DNA of 64,000 bases from Luteibacter yeojuensis (GTDB lineage Bacteria; Pseudomonadota; Gammaproteobacteria; Xanthomonadales; Rhodanobacteraceae). The notes under the pieces are model-generated. The model saw only the letters and a list, made by a program, of their open reading frames with translations. It searched no databases and was not told where the DNA came from. Positions 1-10,160 of this stretch are shown here, in pieces (within the stretch, counting starts at the first letter, position 1; every line of letters starts with the position of its first letter). The stretch lies in NCBI RefSeq assembly GCF_000964085.1, contig NZ_JZRB01000002.1, positions 52,339 to 116,338 on the forward strand. The letters run 5' to 3'. Made by a program: the position numbers and the translations under genes.

Positions 1-2409
1 CTCAGCGGCTTCGGTGGCGTGACCCTGCCCTACGGTGCCATCGACCAGCAGGAGATACTGAGCGGCGGTTACTCGGCCATGTACGGCCGCTCCGACGGCG
101 GCGTGATCAGCCAGGTGGGCAAGCGCGGCACCAACGAATGGCATTTTGGCGCCCAGGTGCTGTGGGAGCCGGACTTCGCCCGCGCCAGCGCGCGCAACAT
201 CACCTACGGGCACGACAACCCGGCGCCCCCGGGCAGCCTGCAGACCCGCAACGACCGTAACCACGAGTGGACCTCCACCATCAGCGCCTACGCCGGCGGC
301 CCGCTGATCAAGGACAAGCTGTATGCGTTCGCCGCGGTGGAAATGGAGCGCAGCCAGGGCAATAGCATCGGCGACGTGAACCACGCGTACGATACGAAGT
401 ACACGTACAAAGACCCGAAGTGGTACGGCAAGCTCGACTGGAACATCAACGACAGCAACATCCTCGAACTCACGGGTATCAACCAGACCCACCGTTCGAA
501 CGGCAACAAGTACAACTACGACTACGACACCGATACCGTCGGCGATTTCGCCAGCCCGGATTCCACCTACAAGACCCGCGCCATGGTCTACGTGGCGAAA
601 TACACCAGCTACATCACCGACGACCTGACCCTCACCGCGCTGTACGGCAAGTCGAAGCTCACCTACTACAACGAGCCGCCCGATACCGGCATCGTCGGCC
701 CGTTCATCGGCAACCTCAGCGCGCAGAACCCGGCACTGAATGGCGGCACGCCGATCAGCAACGGCCAGACGCTCGATACGGTGGATAACCCCGACCACGA
801 ATCGACCAACCGCAACCTGCGCATCGACCTGAACTACAAGATCGGCTCGCACTCGATCACGGCCGGTATCGATAACCAGGACTCGCACGACATCGACGAT
901 GGCACGACGATCGGCGGCGTGGGTTACGAGCTGTGGTACGCCAAGCAGGACCCGAACCTCAATATCAGCGACAGTCCGTTCGTCGACAAGCCGGCCAACT
1001 ACCCGGGTGGTGCCACCGGCTATTACGGCTACTACCGCCACTACAACACGCTGGCCTCGGTGCGCGTGAAGCAGCGCGCCCAGTACATCATGGACGACTG
1101 GCAGATCAACGATCGCTGGCTGCTCTCGGTCGGCATCCGCAACGACCAGTTCACCAACTACAACCCTGCGGGCGAGCCGTACCTACGGCTCACCAAGCCG
1201 CAGTGGGCGCCACGCGTGGGCTTCAGCTGGGACGTGAACGGTGATTCGTTGTTCAAGGTGTACGGCAACGCGGGCCGCTACTTCCTGGCCATGCCGGCGT
1301 CGGTGGCACTGCGCACCTCGGCCGGCTCGCTGGCCACCAACCAGTACTTCACGTACACCGGCATCGACAACCAGGGCCTGCCCACCGGCGTGACCTTCGT
1401 GCAGTCCGCCACCGGTGGCGCCGTCTCCCCCAACGGCGAATACGGCCAGCCGCCCGACCCGAAGACCGTCAGCTCGAAGAACATCAAGTCGGAATACCAG
1501 GATGAATTCATCCTCGGTGCCGACAAGCAGCTCAACGCCGACTGGGTGGCCGGCGCCAAGGCCACGGTTCGCCGGCTGCGCAATGCCCTGGACGACGTGT
1601 GCGACAACGGCGCGATCAAGAATGCCGCGGAAGCACAGGGCGCCGACCTCGATAACCTCACGGTAGGCAGCTGCTACCTGTCGAACCCGGGGCGCGCCAA
1701 TGTCTACTCGCTGAAGAACGCCGATGGCGGCTACACCGACGTGACCGTGACCAACGCCGACTTCGGCTTCCCGCACCTGAAGCGCAATTACTACGGCCTC
1801 GACCTGTACCTGTCGCATCCGTTCGATGGCACGTGGTCGGGCAAGGTGGATTACCTGTACTCACGCAGCTACGGCAACACCGAGGGCCAGGTGCGTTCGG
1901 ACGTGGGCCAGGGCTCGGTGGCGGCATCGCGCGACTGGGATTACGCCACGCTGATGAACTACGCCAACGGCGACCTCGGCAACGACCGCAAGCACCAGAT
2001 CAAGATCTACGGTTCGTACCAGGTCGCACCGGAATGGCTGCTTTCAGCCAACATCCTGATCCAGTCGGGCCTGCCGAAATCCTGCCTGGGCCGCTACGGC
2101 GCGGATGAAAGCGACCCGTCGGGCTATGGCAGCTACTACCACTTCTGCTTCGGTGAACCCTCCGCCTACGGCGCCAAGGGCCGCGAGCCGTGGGAAGAAC
2201 TGGTGGACGTGAGCGCGGAATACCGCCCGCTGTGGGCCGACAAGAAGCTGGCCTTCTCGGTGTCGGTGTTCAACATCCTCAACCAGCAGCGTTCGCAGCG
2301 CACCAACCCGGTCTCGGGCAGCACGAACTCGGTGAACGATGGTTACCAGCAGGTGATCAGCTACACCCAGCCGCGCTACGCTCGCTTCGGCATCACGTAC
2401 GACTTCTGA
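1..2409 (+). CDS. TonB-dependent receptor, Oar-like (5' truncated)
   Basis: Outer-membrane beta-barrel receptor for TonB-driven uptake; the substrate cannot be told from sequence. The frame is open from base 1, so the signal peptide, TonB box and most of the plug lie outside the window. The first visible residues carry the end of a plug domain (GGYSAMYGRSDGGVIS, resembling the GGxxAEYGRxxGGVI motif of Oar-type receptors). The rest is aromatic, Asn- and Asp-rich barrel, ending in a terminal Phe (ITYDF) as expected for BAM-inserted proteins. A CocE-type hydrolase begins 10 bases downstream, probably in the same transcript, suggesting that the imported compound is an ester or peptide; that link is inference. 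Family clear, ligand unknown. Confidence 0.9.
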   Translation, partial: LSGFGGVTLPYGAIDQQEILSGGYSAMYGRSDGGVISQVGKRGTNEWHFGAQVLWEPDFARASARNITYGHDNPAPPGSLQTRNDRNHEWTSTISAYAGGPLIKDKLYAFAAVEMERSQGNSIGDVNHAYDTKYTYKDPKWYGKLDWNINDSNILELTGINQTHRSNGNKYNYDYDTDTVGDFASPDSTYKTRAMVYVAKYTSYITDDLTLTALYGKSKLTYYNEPPDTGIVGPFIGNLSAQNPALNGGTPISNGQTLDTVDNPDHESTNRNLRIDLNYKIGSHSITAGIDNQDSHDIDDGTTIGGVGYELWYAKQDPNLNISDSPFVDKPANYPGGATGYYGYYRHYNTLASVRVKQRAQYIMDDWQINDRWLLSVGIRNDQFTNYNPAGEPYLRLTKPQWAPRVGFSWDVNGDSLFKVYGNAGRYFLAMPASVALRTSAGSLATNQYFTYTGIDNQGLPTGVTFVQSATGGAVSPNGEYGQPPDPKTVSSKNIKSEYQDEFILGADKQLNADWVAGAKATVRRLRNALDDVCDNGAIKNAAEAQGADLDNLTVGSCYLSNPGRANVYSLKNADGGYTDVTVTNADFGFPHLKRNYYGLDLYLSHPFDGTWSGKVDYLYSRSYGNTEGQVRSDVGQGSVAASRDWDYATLMNYANGDLGNDRKHQIKIYGSYQVAPEWLLSANILIQSGLPKSCLGRYGADESDPSGYGSYYHFCFGEPSAYGAKGREPWEELVDVSAEYRPLWADKKLAFSVSVFNILNQQRSQRTNPVSGSTNSVNDGYQQVISYTQPRYARFGITYDF

Positions 2410-2419
2410 CGGGGCGTCC

Positions 2420-4363
2420 ATGCATCCACTCCTGCGACTGGGTATCGTCGCGCTTGCCGCCGGGGTCGTCGCGACCCCGGCGGTGGGCGGCGAGAAGACC
2501 TACAAAGACCTGCCGACGGAAATCCCGGCGCGCTTCACGCCTGCGAACCCCGGCTTCGACTACGAGCGCCGCACCATCGACATCCCGATGCGCGATGGCG
2601 TGAAGCTGCACACGGTGGTCCTGGTGCCGAAGGGCGCCACGCATGCCGGCATCCTGCTCACCCGCACCCCGTACGGCGCCGATGGCATGGGCCACCGCAG
2701 CGATAGCCCGCACCTGGGGCCCGCGCTGCGCGGCTACGACAACCCCGCCGACATCATCGTCCAGGACGGCTACATCCGCGTCATCCAGGATATCCGCGGC
2801 AAGAACGGTTCCGAAGGCGACTTCGTCATGAACCGGCCGCCCACCGGCCATGGCAACCCCACGTCCATCGATGAATCCACCGATATCTACGACACCATCG
2901 ACTGGCTCGTGAAGCACGTGCCCGAGTCGAATGGCAAGGTCGGCATCATCGGTATCTCGTACGATGGTTTCGAGGCGATGATCGCCACGATCCGCCCCCA
3001 CCCTGCGCTCAAGGTCGCCGTGCCGATCAACCCCATGATCGACGGCTGGATGGGCGACGACTGGTTCCACCGCGGCGCGTTCCGCCAGCAGATGATCCCG
3101 TACATCTACGGCATGGTGAACTCACGCCAGAGCAACATCGGCTGGACCACCGGCTACCGCGACGACTACGACCTGTACCTGCGCGGCGGCTCGGCGGGTG
3201 ACATCGGCCGCGCCTACGGCATGGAGGCGCTGGGCTTCTGGCAGAAGCTGCTCGCCCACCCCGCCTACGACAGCTTCTGGTCCGACCAGGCGCTGGACAA
3301 AATCGCCGCGAAGGAACCCATGACGGTGCCCACCATGCTGGTGCACAGCCTGTGGGACCAGGAAGACAACTACGGCGACATGGCGGTGTACCGCGCGCTC
3401 GCGCCGCGCGACCCCGGCCACGAAAAGCTGTGGCTCGTCCTCGGCCCCTGGCGCCACGCCAAGACATGGGAAAACGCCAGCACCATCGGCGCCATCGAAC
3501 TGGGCAGCGACACCGGCAAGACGTTCCGCCAGACGATGCTGCGCCCGTTCCTTGCGCAGTACCTGAAAGACGGCGCGCCGAAGGCCGACATCGCGCCGGT
3601 GAACGCGTTCGTCACCGGCGAAAACGCCTGGCGCAAGCTCGATGCGTGGCCGTCATCGTGCCGCGCGGGCTGCGCGCCGACCATGCAGCGGTGGTACGCC
3701 GAGCCTAACGGTGGCTTCGGCACGACCGTGCCAGCGCAGGGTGAAGACGCGTATGTTTCCGACCCGGCCAAGCCCGTGCCCTACCGCGTGCGGCCCATCC
3801 AGTCGTGGTCGCACGGCGTGGCCGACCGCGAAGACTCCTGGCCGGAATGGCTGGTGGACGACCAGCGCCAGTTCGCCACGCGCACTGACGTGCTCACGTA
3901 TGTCTCGCCCGTGCTCGAACAGCCGCTGGGCGTATCAGGCGAGCCACTGGTCCACCTGCTCGCGTCCACCAGCGGCACCGACAGCGACTGGGTGGTGAAG
4001 CTGATCGACGTCTACCCCGATGAAGTGGAAGAAAAGCCCTCGATGGGCGGCTACCAGCTGCCCGTGGCCATGGAGATCTTCCGCGGGCGCTACCGCGAGG
4101 GCTACGACACGCCGAAGGCGCTGGAAGCGGGCAAGGCCTTGCCATACCGTTTTCCCCTGCCCACGGTGAACCACGTCTTCCAGCCCGGCCACCGCGTGAT
4201 GGTGCAGGTGCAGTCAAGCTGGTTCCCGCTCTACGACCGCAACCCGCAGACGTTCGTGCCGAACATCTTCAACGCGAAGCCGGCGGATTACGTGAAGGCG
4301 ACGCAGAAGGTGGTGCGGGATGGGGAGGATGGGACGTACGTCGAACTTCCCGTCGTGCGGTAA
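2420..4363 (+). CDS. CocE/NonD (S15 family) alpha/beta hydrolase
   Basis: Exported serine hydrolase of the S15/CocE family, which includes X-Pro dipeptidyl peptidases, cocaine esterase and alpha-amino-acid ester hydrolases. It has 647 residues, typical of the family. A signal peptide covers about residues 1-23 (hydrophobic run from Leu7). The N-terminal alpha/beta-hydrolase half has IPMRDG near 56-60, DIRGKNGSEG near 124-133 and the nucleophile elbow GISYDG with Ser180. The C-terminal half is the beta-sandwich of S15 enzymes (HRVMVQVQSSWFP, then DRNPQTF near the end). It lies 10 bases after the TonB receptor. A close paralogue is present on the minus strand at 49272-51242. The substrate class cannot be decided from sequence. 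Confidence 0.9.
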   Translation: MHPLLRLGIVALAAGVVATPAVGGEKTYKDLPTEIPARFTPANPGFDYERRTIDIPMRDGVKLHTVVLVPKGATHAGILLTRTPYGADGMGHRSDSPHLGPALRGYDNPADIIVQDGYIRVIQDIRGKNGSEGDFVMNRPPTGHGNPTSIDESTDIYDTIDWLVKHVPESNGKVGIIGISYDGFEAMIATIRPHPALKVAVPINPMIDGWMGDDWFHRGAFRQQMIPYIYGMVNSRQSNIGWTTGYRDDYDLYLRGGSAGDIGRAYGMEALGFWQKLLAHPAYDSFWSDQALDKIAAKEPMTVPTMLVHSLWDQEDNYGDMAVYRALAPRDPGHEKLWLVLGPWRHAKTWENASTIGAIELGSDTGKTFRQTMLRPFLAQYLKDGAPKADIAPVNAFVTGENAWRKLDAWPSSCRAGCAPTMQRWYAEPNGGFGTTVPAQGEDAYVSDPAKPVPYRVRPIQSWSHGVADREDSWPEWLVDDQRQFATRTDVLTYVSPVLEQPLGVSGEPLVHLLASTSGTDSDWVVKLIDVYPDEVEEKPSMGGYQLPVAMEIFRGRYREGYDTPKALEAGKALPYRFPLPTVNHVFQPGHRVMVQVQSSWFPLYDRNPQTFVPNIFNAKPADYVKATQKVVRDGEDGTYVELPVVR

Positions 4364-4371
4364 ACGAGAGC

Positions 4372-4447
4372 ATCGCGCGCAAGCGCGCTCCCACATGGGG
4401 TGGTGAGGACCATCCATGGCCCTTGTGGGAGCGCGCTTGCGCGCGAT
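4372..4447. repeat. REP-like inverted repeat (TGGGAGCGCGC family)
   Basis: Two perfect 24-base arms (4372-4395 and 4424-4447) are inverted around a 28-base loop. Each arm contains TGGGAGCGCGC followed by TTGCGCGCGA. The element fills the gap between two convergent genes and could act as a bidirectional transcription stop. Related single or paired arms recur elsewhere in the window, for example at 23202, 24381, 46025, 49244 and 63979. Confidence 0.85.
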
Positions 4448-4456
4448 GGCGCTACC

Positions 4457-7400
4457 TCAGCCCCCGAAATCCCAACGCACGCCCAGGTTCGCCGACCAGC
4501 CACGCGCACCCGCGCTGCCGATCTTGTTCTGCCAGTCGGCCTCGCCGTACACCGAGAGCTTGTTCTTCCAGGCCCACGTGCCGCCCAGGCCCACTTCCAT
4601 CATCTGGCCGAACTTGCCGCCGATGAACTGCTGCGTGGCGTCGAACCCTTCCTGGCCCACATCCACCTTGGCGACGCCGCCCCAGCCCTTGATGTAGTTC
4701 GCACGGGCGTACGGGGTGAAGGTGCTGCCGGCGTCCGTGGTCCAGGTGCGGTCGAAGCGCAGCCCGGCGCGGCCGATCGTCTGGTCCAGCGACTGGTAAT
4801 GCGTCGTGACGCCTTCGAGGTCGGTCTGGTCGCGCAGGCCCACGTGCTGCCGTGTCAACTGCAGCTGCGGCTCCAGCTCCCAGCCGCCGGCGAAGCGGAA
4901 CGGGTAGCCGGTTTCCACCGACCCTTCCCAGCCCGAGCCGCGCACGCGTGCCAGGTCCTTCGCACGGCCCGTGTCCAGGTCGCCCACGTGGCGGTCGCCC
5001 TGCGCCACGACGTCGACGTAGAAGCCGTTCTGCTGCTGCCACGTGACGAACATGGCGATGGAGTTGGTATCGAACTTGGAGTGGCTGTAGCCATCCGCCG
5101 CCTTCGGGTCGATGCGCGTCGTGCCGTGCGTATAGGCCACGCCGGCACGCAGGCTCGAGCGATCCATGTCGAGGGCGAAGATGTTGGCGCCGACCTGCAC
5201 GCCGCGGGTATCCGAGCTGTAGTCGTAGCCGTACTGCCCGAACGAGCGGTTGCTGGAGACATCGTAGTCGCCACCGAAGTAGCGCACGAACGTCTCGCCT
5301 CCAAGGCCTTCGCCCAGGTCATCCATGTTGCGCGTTTCGCCCAGGCGGCGGTGCAGGTTATCGATGCTGCGGTAGCCATAGAGCGCCAGCGCCGACGGCG
5401 TGACGATCGCGTTGGGCACCTGAGGCACCACGGCCGGCCGGACGTTATCGCCCGCGGCGACCGGGGTGATGGGCGTGGCCGGCGTACCGGGCGGCGTGGC
5501 GTCCGCCGGTGGCACGTAAGGCTGCCCGGGCGGCGGCGTGGCTGGCGGCGTCGATGCCGTGGGCGCCGGGCACGGCCCATTGCACACCAGCACGTTGGCC
5601 AGGCGGTAATCCCAGTAGTTGCTGCCGGTGGTGGTGCCACCGACCAGGCGCTGGCCCGCGTCGGCCACGCCCGGCTGGAACGCGTACAACCCGTATTGGT
5701 ACGGGCCGAAGCCGACGTAGCCACCGTTGAGCCGGAACGCCCCGCCGGTGGAATTACCCCCCACCTGCACGACGCTGATGCCTTCGCCCGACTGGACGAA
5801 CCCGTTGCGGTCGAGGTCGGTGAGTGCGCCAGTGCTCAGCATCGACGGCGTGATGTTCAGCACCGTCTCGCCGCTGGCGTCGCCGTTGATCAGCAGGCGG
5901 TCGGTCGATTGGGTGGCCAGGGCGCCGCCCTCGTTGAGGGTCGAGACCAGGTTTACGCGGCCGCCGCTCGACGCATAGTTACCGTCGATGGTGAGCGTGT
6001 TGCCGGGTGAGCCGCTGCCGTTGGTGAGGTCGATGGTGCCGTTGTTGCTGACGTTTGCCGAGCCGGGCGTGCCGGCGGAGATCACCGGGTGGACGTTGTT
6101 GCCCGCGAGCAGCGCGGACGAGCCATCGATATTCACGTCGCTGCCGCCCATCACCAGGTTATCGGTGAGCTCGAACGTCGAACCGTTGGTGAGGTTGAAC
6201 GTGTTCCACCCCGACAGGCGGATGCCCTTGTCGAGTGTATCGGCGGCGAACGTGCCGCCACGCGCCTGCGTGCCGTTGAAGGTCAGCGTGTTGCTGCCGC
6301 CGGTGCCGGCCAGCAGGTGGTAGGTCGACGAGGTATCGACCGCACCCAGCGTGGCGTTATTGCCCACGCCATCGCCCATGGTGAGGCCACCGTTGAGCGT
6401 GCCGCCGGTCCAGTTGAAGGTATCGCCGCCTTCACCCGTGGCGATCTCGCCCGTGACGGCGCCGGATGGCAGGGCCACCGTGTCATTGCCCGCGCTACCA
6501 CGCACCGCGGTGGCCGATGGCGACGCCGCGGTGATCGTGCCGGTATTGGTGAACGTGGTGCCGGTGCCATTTGCCAGGTCCACCACGGGCGCGGCCGTGC
6601 TGGCCGACGTCAGCGTGCCGGCGTTGGCCACGGACGACGCCGTGCCGGCCACCAGCGCCGAACCACCGGCCGCGTTGAGGATGTTGACGGTCGCCGCGGA
6701 GTTCACCGCGCCGCTCGTGAGCGCCTGGATGCCCGTGCTGCCCGCGCCGTTGCCATGGATGGTGAAGCCATTGCCCAGCGTGAGGTCGCCCGTGGTGGCA
6801 GTGCCGTCCGCGTTGCGGAATGCATAGCCCGTGCCGCTGCCATCCACCTCCATCGTGGCGGTGGATGCCGGGTCGATGGCCGTGGCGGTGCGCAGCCCGG
6901 CGCCATTCCCCACGCGCAACGTCGCGTCGCTGAGCGTGATGGCGCCGATCTCCGCCGCGTTCTCGATCGCGTTGCCGGTGCCCAGGGTCGTCACCGTGGT
7001 GCCGTTCGCCAGCAGCGACGTGGCGCCCGTGTCGAGCAGGATGCCGTGGGCGCTGCCGTTGGTGGTGATGGCCGAATCACCGGCGCCCAGCTGCAGGCCC
7101 GCGCCGCTGGTGAGCTGCACGCCGGCCACGCCGTCGTCCACGTTGATGGTGCCGGCGGGGTTCAAGCGCTGGGTGCCCGTGCCTTCGACGCGCACGCCCG
7201 TGCCGTTGCCGACATGGATGGTGCCCGTGTTCGCCAGCGTGCCGCCGCTGCGCAGGATCGCGCCGGTGGCGCCAGGGCCGGAAAGATCGATGCTGCCGCT
7301 GTTCGTGGCCGCCGCGTTGCTTTCCACGACCATGCCGGTGGTGTTCGCGCCCGTGAAATTCAGCGCACCGGCGTTCGCCAGCGTGGCGCTGTTGCGGGCG

Positions 7401-9919
7401 ATGAAGCCCGTGACACCCGAAGCCGACGACGTGATGGTGGCGAGGCTGCTGAGCGACGTCGCGGCCGTCGGCGCGCCAACGGCCGCCCCCGTGAGGTCGT
7501 GCTTCTGCCCATCGGATACGCCGGCCACGGCACCATCGCCCGTCAGGTTCATGGTCGTCGCGGCATCGATGGTGCCGGTGGCGCCGCCCTCGACGAGCAC
7601 GCCTTGCGCACCGGCACCGGCGACATTGACCGACGCGTTGCGCGTGTTCAACACCGTGCCCGTGCCCGAGCCGAGGATGCCGGTCGCCTGCGCGCCCGAC
7701 ACCGAGGCGGCCAGCCCCGTGCCGTCGAAATCGGCGCCGCTATCGAGGCGGAACAGCGTCGAGCGCTGGGTGGATACATCCAGCGCGGAACCGCTGGCCA
7801 CGTTGATATGGGCATCGTTGCCGTAGGCGAAGAAGCCGATCTGGTCGGTGCCATTGGCGAACGTCGGCGCCGCGCCGGCCGCCACGTTGACGGTGGCGCG
7901 GCCACGGGCGTGGATACCGATGGCGCCGTTGCCCGTGAGGTTCACCGCACCCTCGACGTTGCCGACCGACTCCGCGCTACCCTGCCCTTCCACCCATACG
8001 CCGTAGTTGCGCGTGCCGCTGACCGGGTCGGCGGCACCCGAGACATTGATGACGCCCGTGGACCGCACGAGCGAGCCCACGGCACCCGTCGACAGGGCCT
8101 TGATGCCCGTGCCGTTGACGCCCGCCACGTTGATCGTGCCCTTGTTGATGATGCCCGCGCCCGACGAACCGGCGTTCACCACAGAGATGCCGAAGTTATC
8201 GCGCGGCACGGCGGTGGCGCGGCCGTTGACGTTGATCGTGCCCGAGTTGGTGACGCTGGCGCCGTTCGCGCTGACGAGGATGCCCGCCGCGTTCTGGGTC
8301 AGCGTGCCAAGCGTGATGGTGCCCTGGTTATCCACCGTGCCCGCGCGCGCCACGTTGATACCGGCGCTGGTGGTGGCCTGGTTGAGCGCCACGTCCGCCG
8401 GGGTGTCGCTGGCCGTCGCCTGCGGCCCGCGGCCAAGGTAGATGAGGCCACCCGGCCCATTGGTGAACGTCGAGGTGGGTGTGTTGACCAGCACGCCGTT
8501 GATCGAGCCGTTCGAGCGCGAGCCGGTGACGGCGACATTGATGTTGCCGTTGTTGGTGGCGTTCGAGGTGGCGCCCAGGCGGATGCCGTTCGATTGGCCG
8601 GCACCGTTCACCGTGCCCAGGGCGGTATTGATGATGCCGCCAGCGTTGTTCGTGAACGTGCTGCCGTCGGCGAGGTCGACGGCATTCAGGCCATAGGTGC
8701 TCGGTAGCACCGCGGTGGCGCCGAAGAAACCGCCATTGATCACACCCGAGTTGGTGCCGCGCGAGCCGGATTGCAGGCTCAGCGCGACGCGATCGCCACT
8801 GGTACCGGCCGTGCCGATGGTACCCAGCACGTCGGCGGAGGCGCCGTTGGTGGCACGGATGAGGCCGCCATTGGTATTGACACCCTCGAGCGTCGCGCCC
8901 GATGCCACGGTGCCGTGGGCATTCGCACCATCGAGGCCCATCACCACGCGCAGGCCGACGGGCTGGAAGCCGTCTTCCTGGTCGTCGGCCGAAATGCCGT
9001 AGGTGATGCTCTCGTTGCTGTACGTGTAGCCCTGGTTGAACAGCGTGGTGTACTGCGTGTAGTTGATCGACCCGTTCTGGATGCCCGCGATGAGGAAGTT
9101 GTTGTAGTCCTTCAGCTGCGCGGCATTGGTCACCGTGTGCGACGTGGTGACGCCGTTGCGGTCGGTGATGGTGAACGTGCCGCCGTAATGCGAGACATAC
9201 GTCACCGCATAGCCCTGCGTGGTGGCGGGGTTCTGGTCGCCCACGAAGGTGAAGCGGTTGTTCGACTGCCAGTTGATGTTGCTGGCGGCGGTGCCCGTGC
9301 CGTCCGCGGCAAACAGCGTGCTCTGCTTCGCGGCAAGGGTGAAGGCGTTGTTGCCGTTGACGCTCGAAGCGCCCGCGTCGCCCAGGTTCACATTGAGCGT
9401 GCCGCCGGCGTTGCTGACCTGCGCCACGCGCATGTTGATGTACTGGTTATCGCCGACATTGACGATGTCGGGCACCTGGTTGTCGTACGAGACCGGCGTC
9501 AGGTCGTTGAAGTTCGCCGAGTTGTAGACCGACACGACCCGGTTGGTGCCGGTGATCGGGTCACGCACGGTGATGCCCTGGTTCGCGCTGCCGGGGTTGA
9601 GTCGCGGCTGCCCGATCCATTGCTGTGTGTTGTTGGTGATGCGGCCGGCGTCGTACAACGCCTGCAAGGTGGTGTTCTGGTTGCCCGTCAGGCCGATTTC
9701 GAACTGACTCGAGTTGCCCACCAGCGTGGTCGTGCCGCCATTGGGCACCACCGTGACCCCGACCTGGTTATCGTTGTCGCGCGGGTTGTACGCCGGCACC
9801 GAAACGGTCTGGGCCTGCACCGCAGGCACGGCGAATGCCGCGGCGATGGCCATGGCGAGCAGCGCGCGGCGGCAGGCGCCTGGAGCCGGGCGGAAGGCAG
9901 GCGTGTGGTTCGTCTTCAT
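4457..9919 (-). CDS. Giant autotransporter adhesin-like protein
   Basis: Type V (classical) autotransporter of about 1820 residues. I start it at the ATG at 9919 rather than the longer frame from 9976, because this gives a normal signal peptide: MKTNH, basic residues, then LLAMAIAAAFAVPAVQA before Gln. The passenger (about 40-1440) is Gly/Asn/Thr-rich with many short repeats such as NxGTI and GNGTGV, which predict a right-handed beta-helix. A Pro-rich linker lies at about 1440-1480, directly after CNGPC, an unusual Cys pair for an autotransporter. The last 300 residues or so, beginning near ALALYGYRSIDNL, are the 12-strand autotransporter barrel. Passenger function is unknown; adhesion or aggregation is the usual role. 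Long frames on the opposite strand are shadows of its biased codons. Confidence 0.9.
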   Translation of the reverse strand: MKTNHTPAFRPAPGACRRALLAMAIAAAFAVPAVQAQTVSVPAYNPRDNDNQVGVTVVPNGGTTTLVGNSSQFEIGLTGNQNTTLQALYDAGRITNNTQQWIGQPRLNPGSANQGITVRDPITGTNRVVSVYNSANFNDLTPVSYDNQVPDIVNVGDNQYINMRVAQVSNAGGTLNVNLGDAGASSVNGNNAFTLAAKQSTLFAADGTGTAASNINWQSNNRFTFVGDQNPATTQGYAVTYVSHYGGTFTITDRNGVTTSHTVTNAAQLKDYNNFLIAGIQNGSINYTQYTTLFNQGYTYSNESITYGISADDQEDGFQPVGLRVVMGLDGANAHGTVASGATLEGVNTNGGLIRATNGASADVLGTIGTAGTSGDRVALSLQSGSRGTNSGVINGGFFGATAVLPSTYGLNAVDLADGSTFTNNAGGIINTALGTVNGAGQSNGIRLGATSNATNNGNINVAVTGSRSNGSINGVLVNTPTSTFTNGPGGLIYLGRGPQATASDTPADVALNQATTSAGINVARAGTVDNQGTITLGTLTQNAAGILVSANGASVTNSGTINVNGRATAVPRDNFGISVVNAGSSGAGIINKGTINVAGVNGTGIKALSTGAVGSLVRSTGVINVSGAADPVSGTRNYGVWVEGQGSAESVGNVEGAVNLTGNGAIGIHARGRATVNVAAGAAPTFANGTDQIGFFAYGNDAHINVASGSALDVSTQRSTLFRLDSGADFDGTGLAASVSGAQATGILGSGTGTVLNTRNASVNVAGAGAQGVLVEGGATGTIDAATTMNLTGDGAVAGVSDGQKHDLTGAAVGAPTAATSLSSLATITSSASGVTGFIARNSATLANAGALNFTGANTTGMVVESNAAATNSGSIDLSGPGATGAILRSGGTLANTGTIHVGNGTGVRVEGTGTQRLNPAGTINVDDGVAGVQLTSGAGLQLGAGDSAITTNGSAHGILLDTGATSLLANGTTVTTLGTGNAIENAAEIGAITLSDATLRVGNGAGLRTATAIDPASTATMEVDGSGTGYAFRNADGTATTGDLTLGNGFTIHGNGAGSTGIQALTSGAVNSAATVNILNAAGGSALVAGTASSVANAGTLTSASTAAPVVDLANGTGTTFTNTGTITAASPSATAVRGSAGNDTVALPSGAVTGEIATGEGGDTFNWTGGTLNGGLTMGDGVGNNATLGAVDTSSTYHLLAGTGGSNTLTFNGTQARGGTFAADTLDKGIRLSGWNTFNLTNGSTFELTDNLVMGGSDVNIDGSSALLAGNNVHPVISAGTPGSANVSNNGTIDLTNGSGSPGNTLTIDGNYASSGGRVNLVSTLNEGGALATQSTDRLLINGDASGETVLNITPSMLSTGALTDLDRNGFVQSGEGISVVQVGGNSTGGAFRLNGGYVGFGPYQYGLYAFQPGVADAGQRLVGGTTTGSNYWDYRLANVLVCNGPCPAPTASTPPATPPPGQPYVPPADATPPGTPATPITPVAAGDNVRPAVVPQVPNAIVTPSALALYGYRSIDNLHRRLGETRNMDDLGEGLGGETFVRYFGGDYDVSSNRSFGQYGYDYSSDTRGVQVGANIFALDMDRSSLRAGVAYTHGTTRIDPKAADGYSHSKFDTNSIAMFVTWQQQNGFYVDVVAQGDRHVGDLDTGRAKDLARVRGSGWEGSVETGYPFRFAGGWELEPQLQLTRQHVGLRDQTDLEGVTTHYQSLDQTIGRAGLRFDRTWTTDAGSTFTPYARANYIKGWGGVAKVDVGQEGFDATQQFIGGKFGQMMEVGLGGTWAWKNKLSVYGEADWQNKIGSAGARGWSANLGVRWDFGG

Positions 9920-10147
9920 ATTGTCGTGTTCCCGTCGAAGCCGCCGTCCGGAGCGGCTTGTGACGCAGGCAGGCATCCCAGCCCGGAAGAGCGAGCCCCC
10001 TCACTCAGCTCTACCGGGGCCCGTTTGGCTACCGTGCAGAGCGGCGGCCAGCAACCTCACGTTGCAAAACGCGCCTCCAATCGCAGGATATACAAATCCG
10101 GCAATGAAGGTTTCGTGGACGGCGCCGTCATCGGCTTGAAACTCCCC

Positions 10148-10153
10148 TATACT
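10148..10153 (+). promoter_or_regulatory. Candidate -10 box of psd (possible leaderless start)
   Basis: TATACT ends 7 bases before the psd ATG at 10161. If used, transcription would begin at or next to the start codon, giving a leaderless mRNA. This would fit the absence of a Shine-Dalgarno sequence before the ATG. No good -35 box is visible at 16-18 bases, so this is only a suggestion. Confidence 0.3.
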
Positions 10154-10160
10154 CCGCGCG

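Noticed and set aside
4400..6010. 536-residue plus-strand frame opposite the autotransporter barrel
   Set aside because: It begins inside the REP-like repeat and mirrors the barrel-coding strand; no family features.
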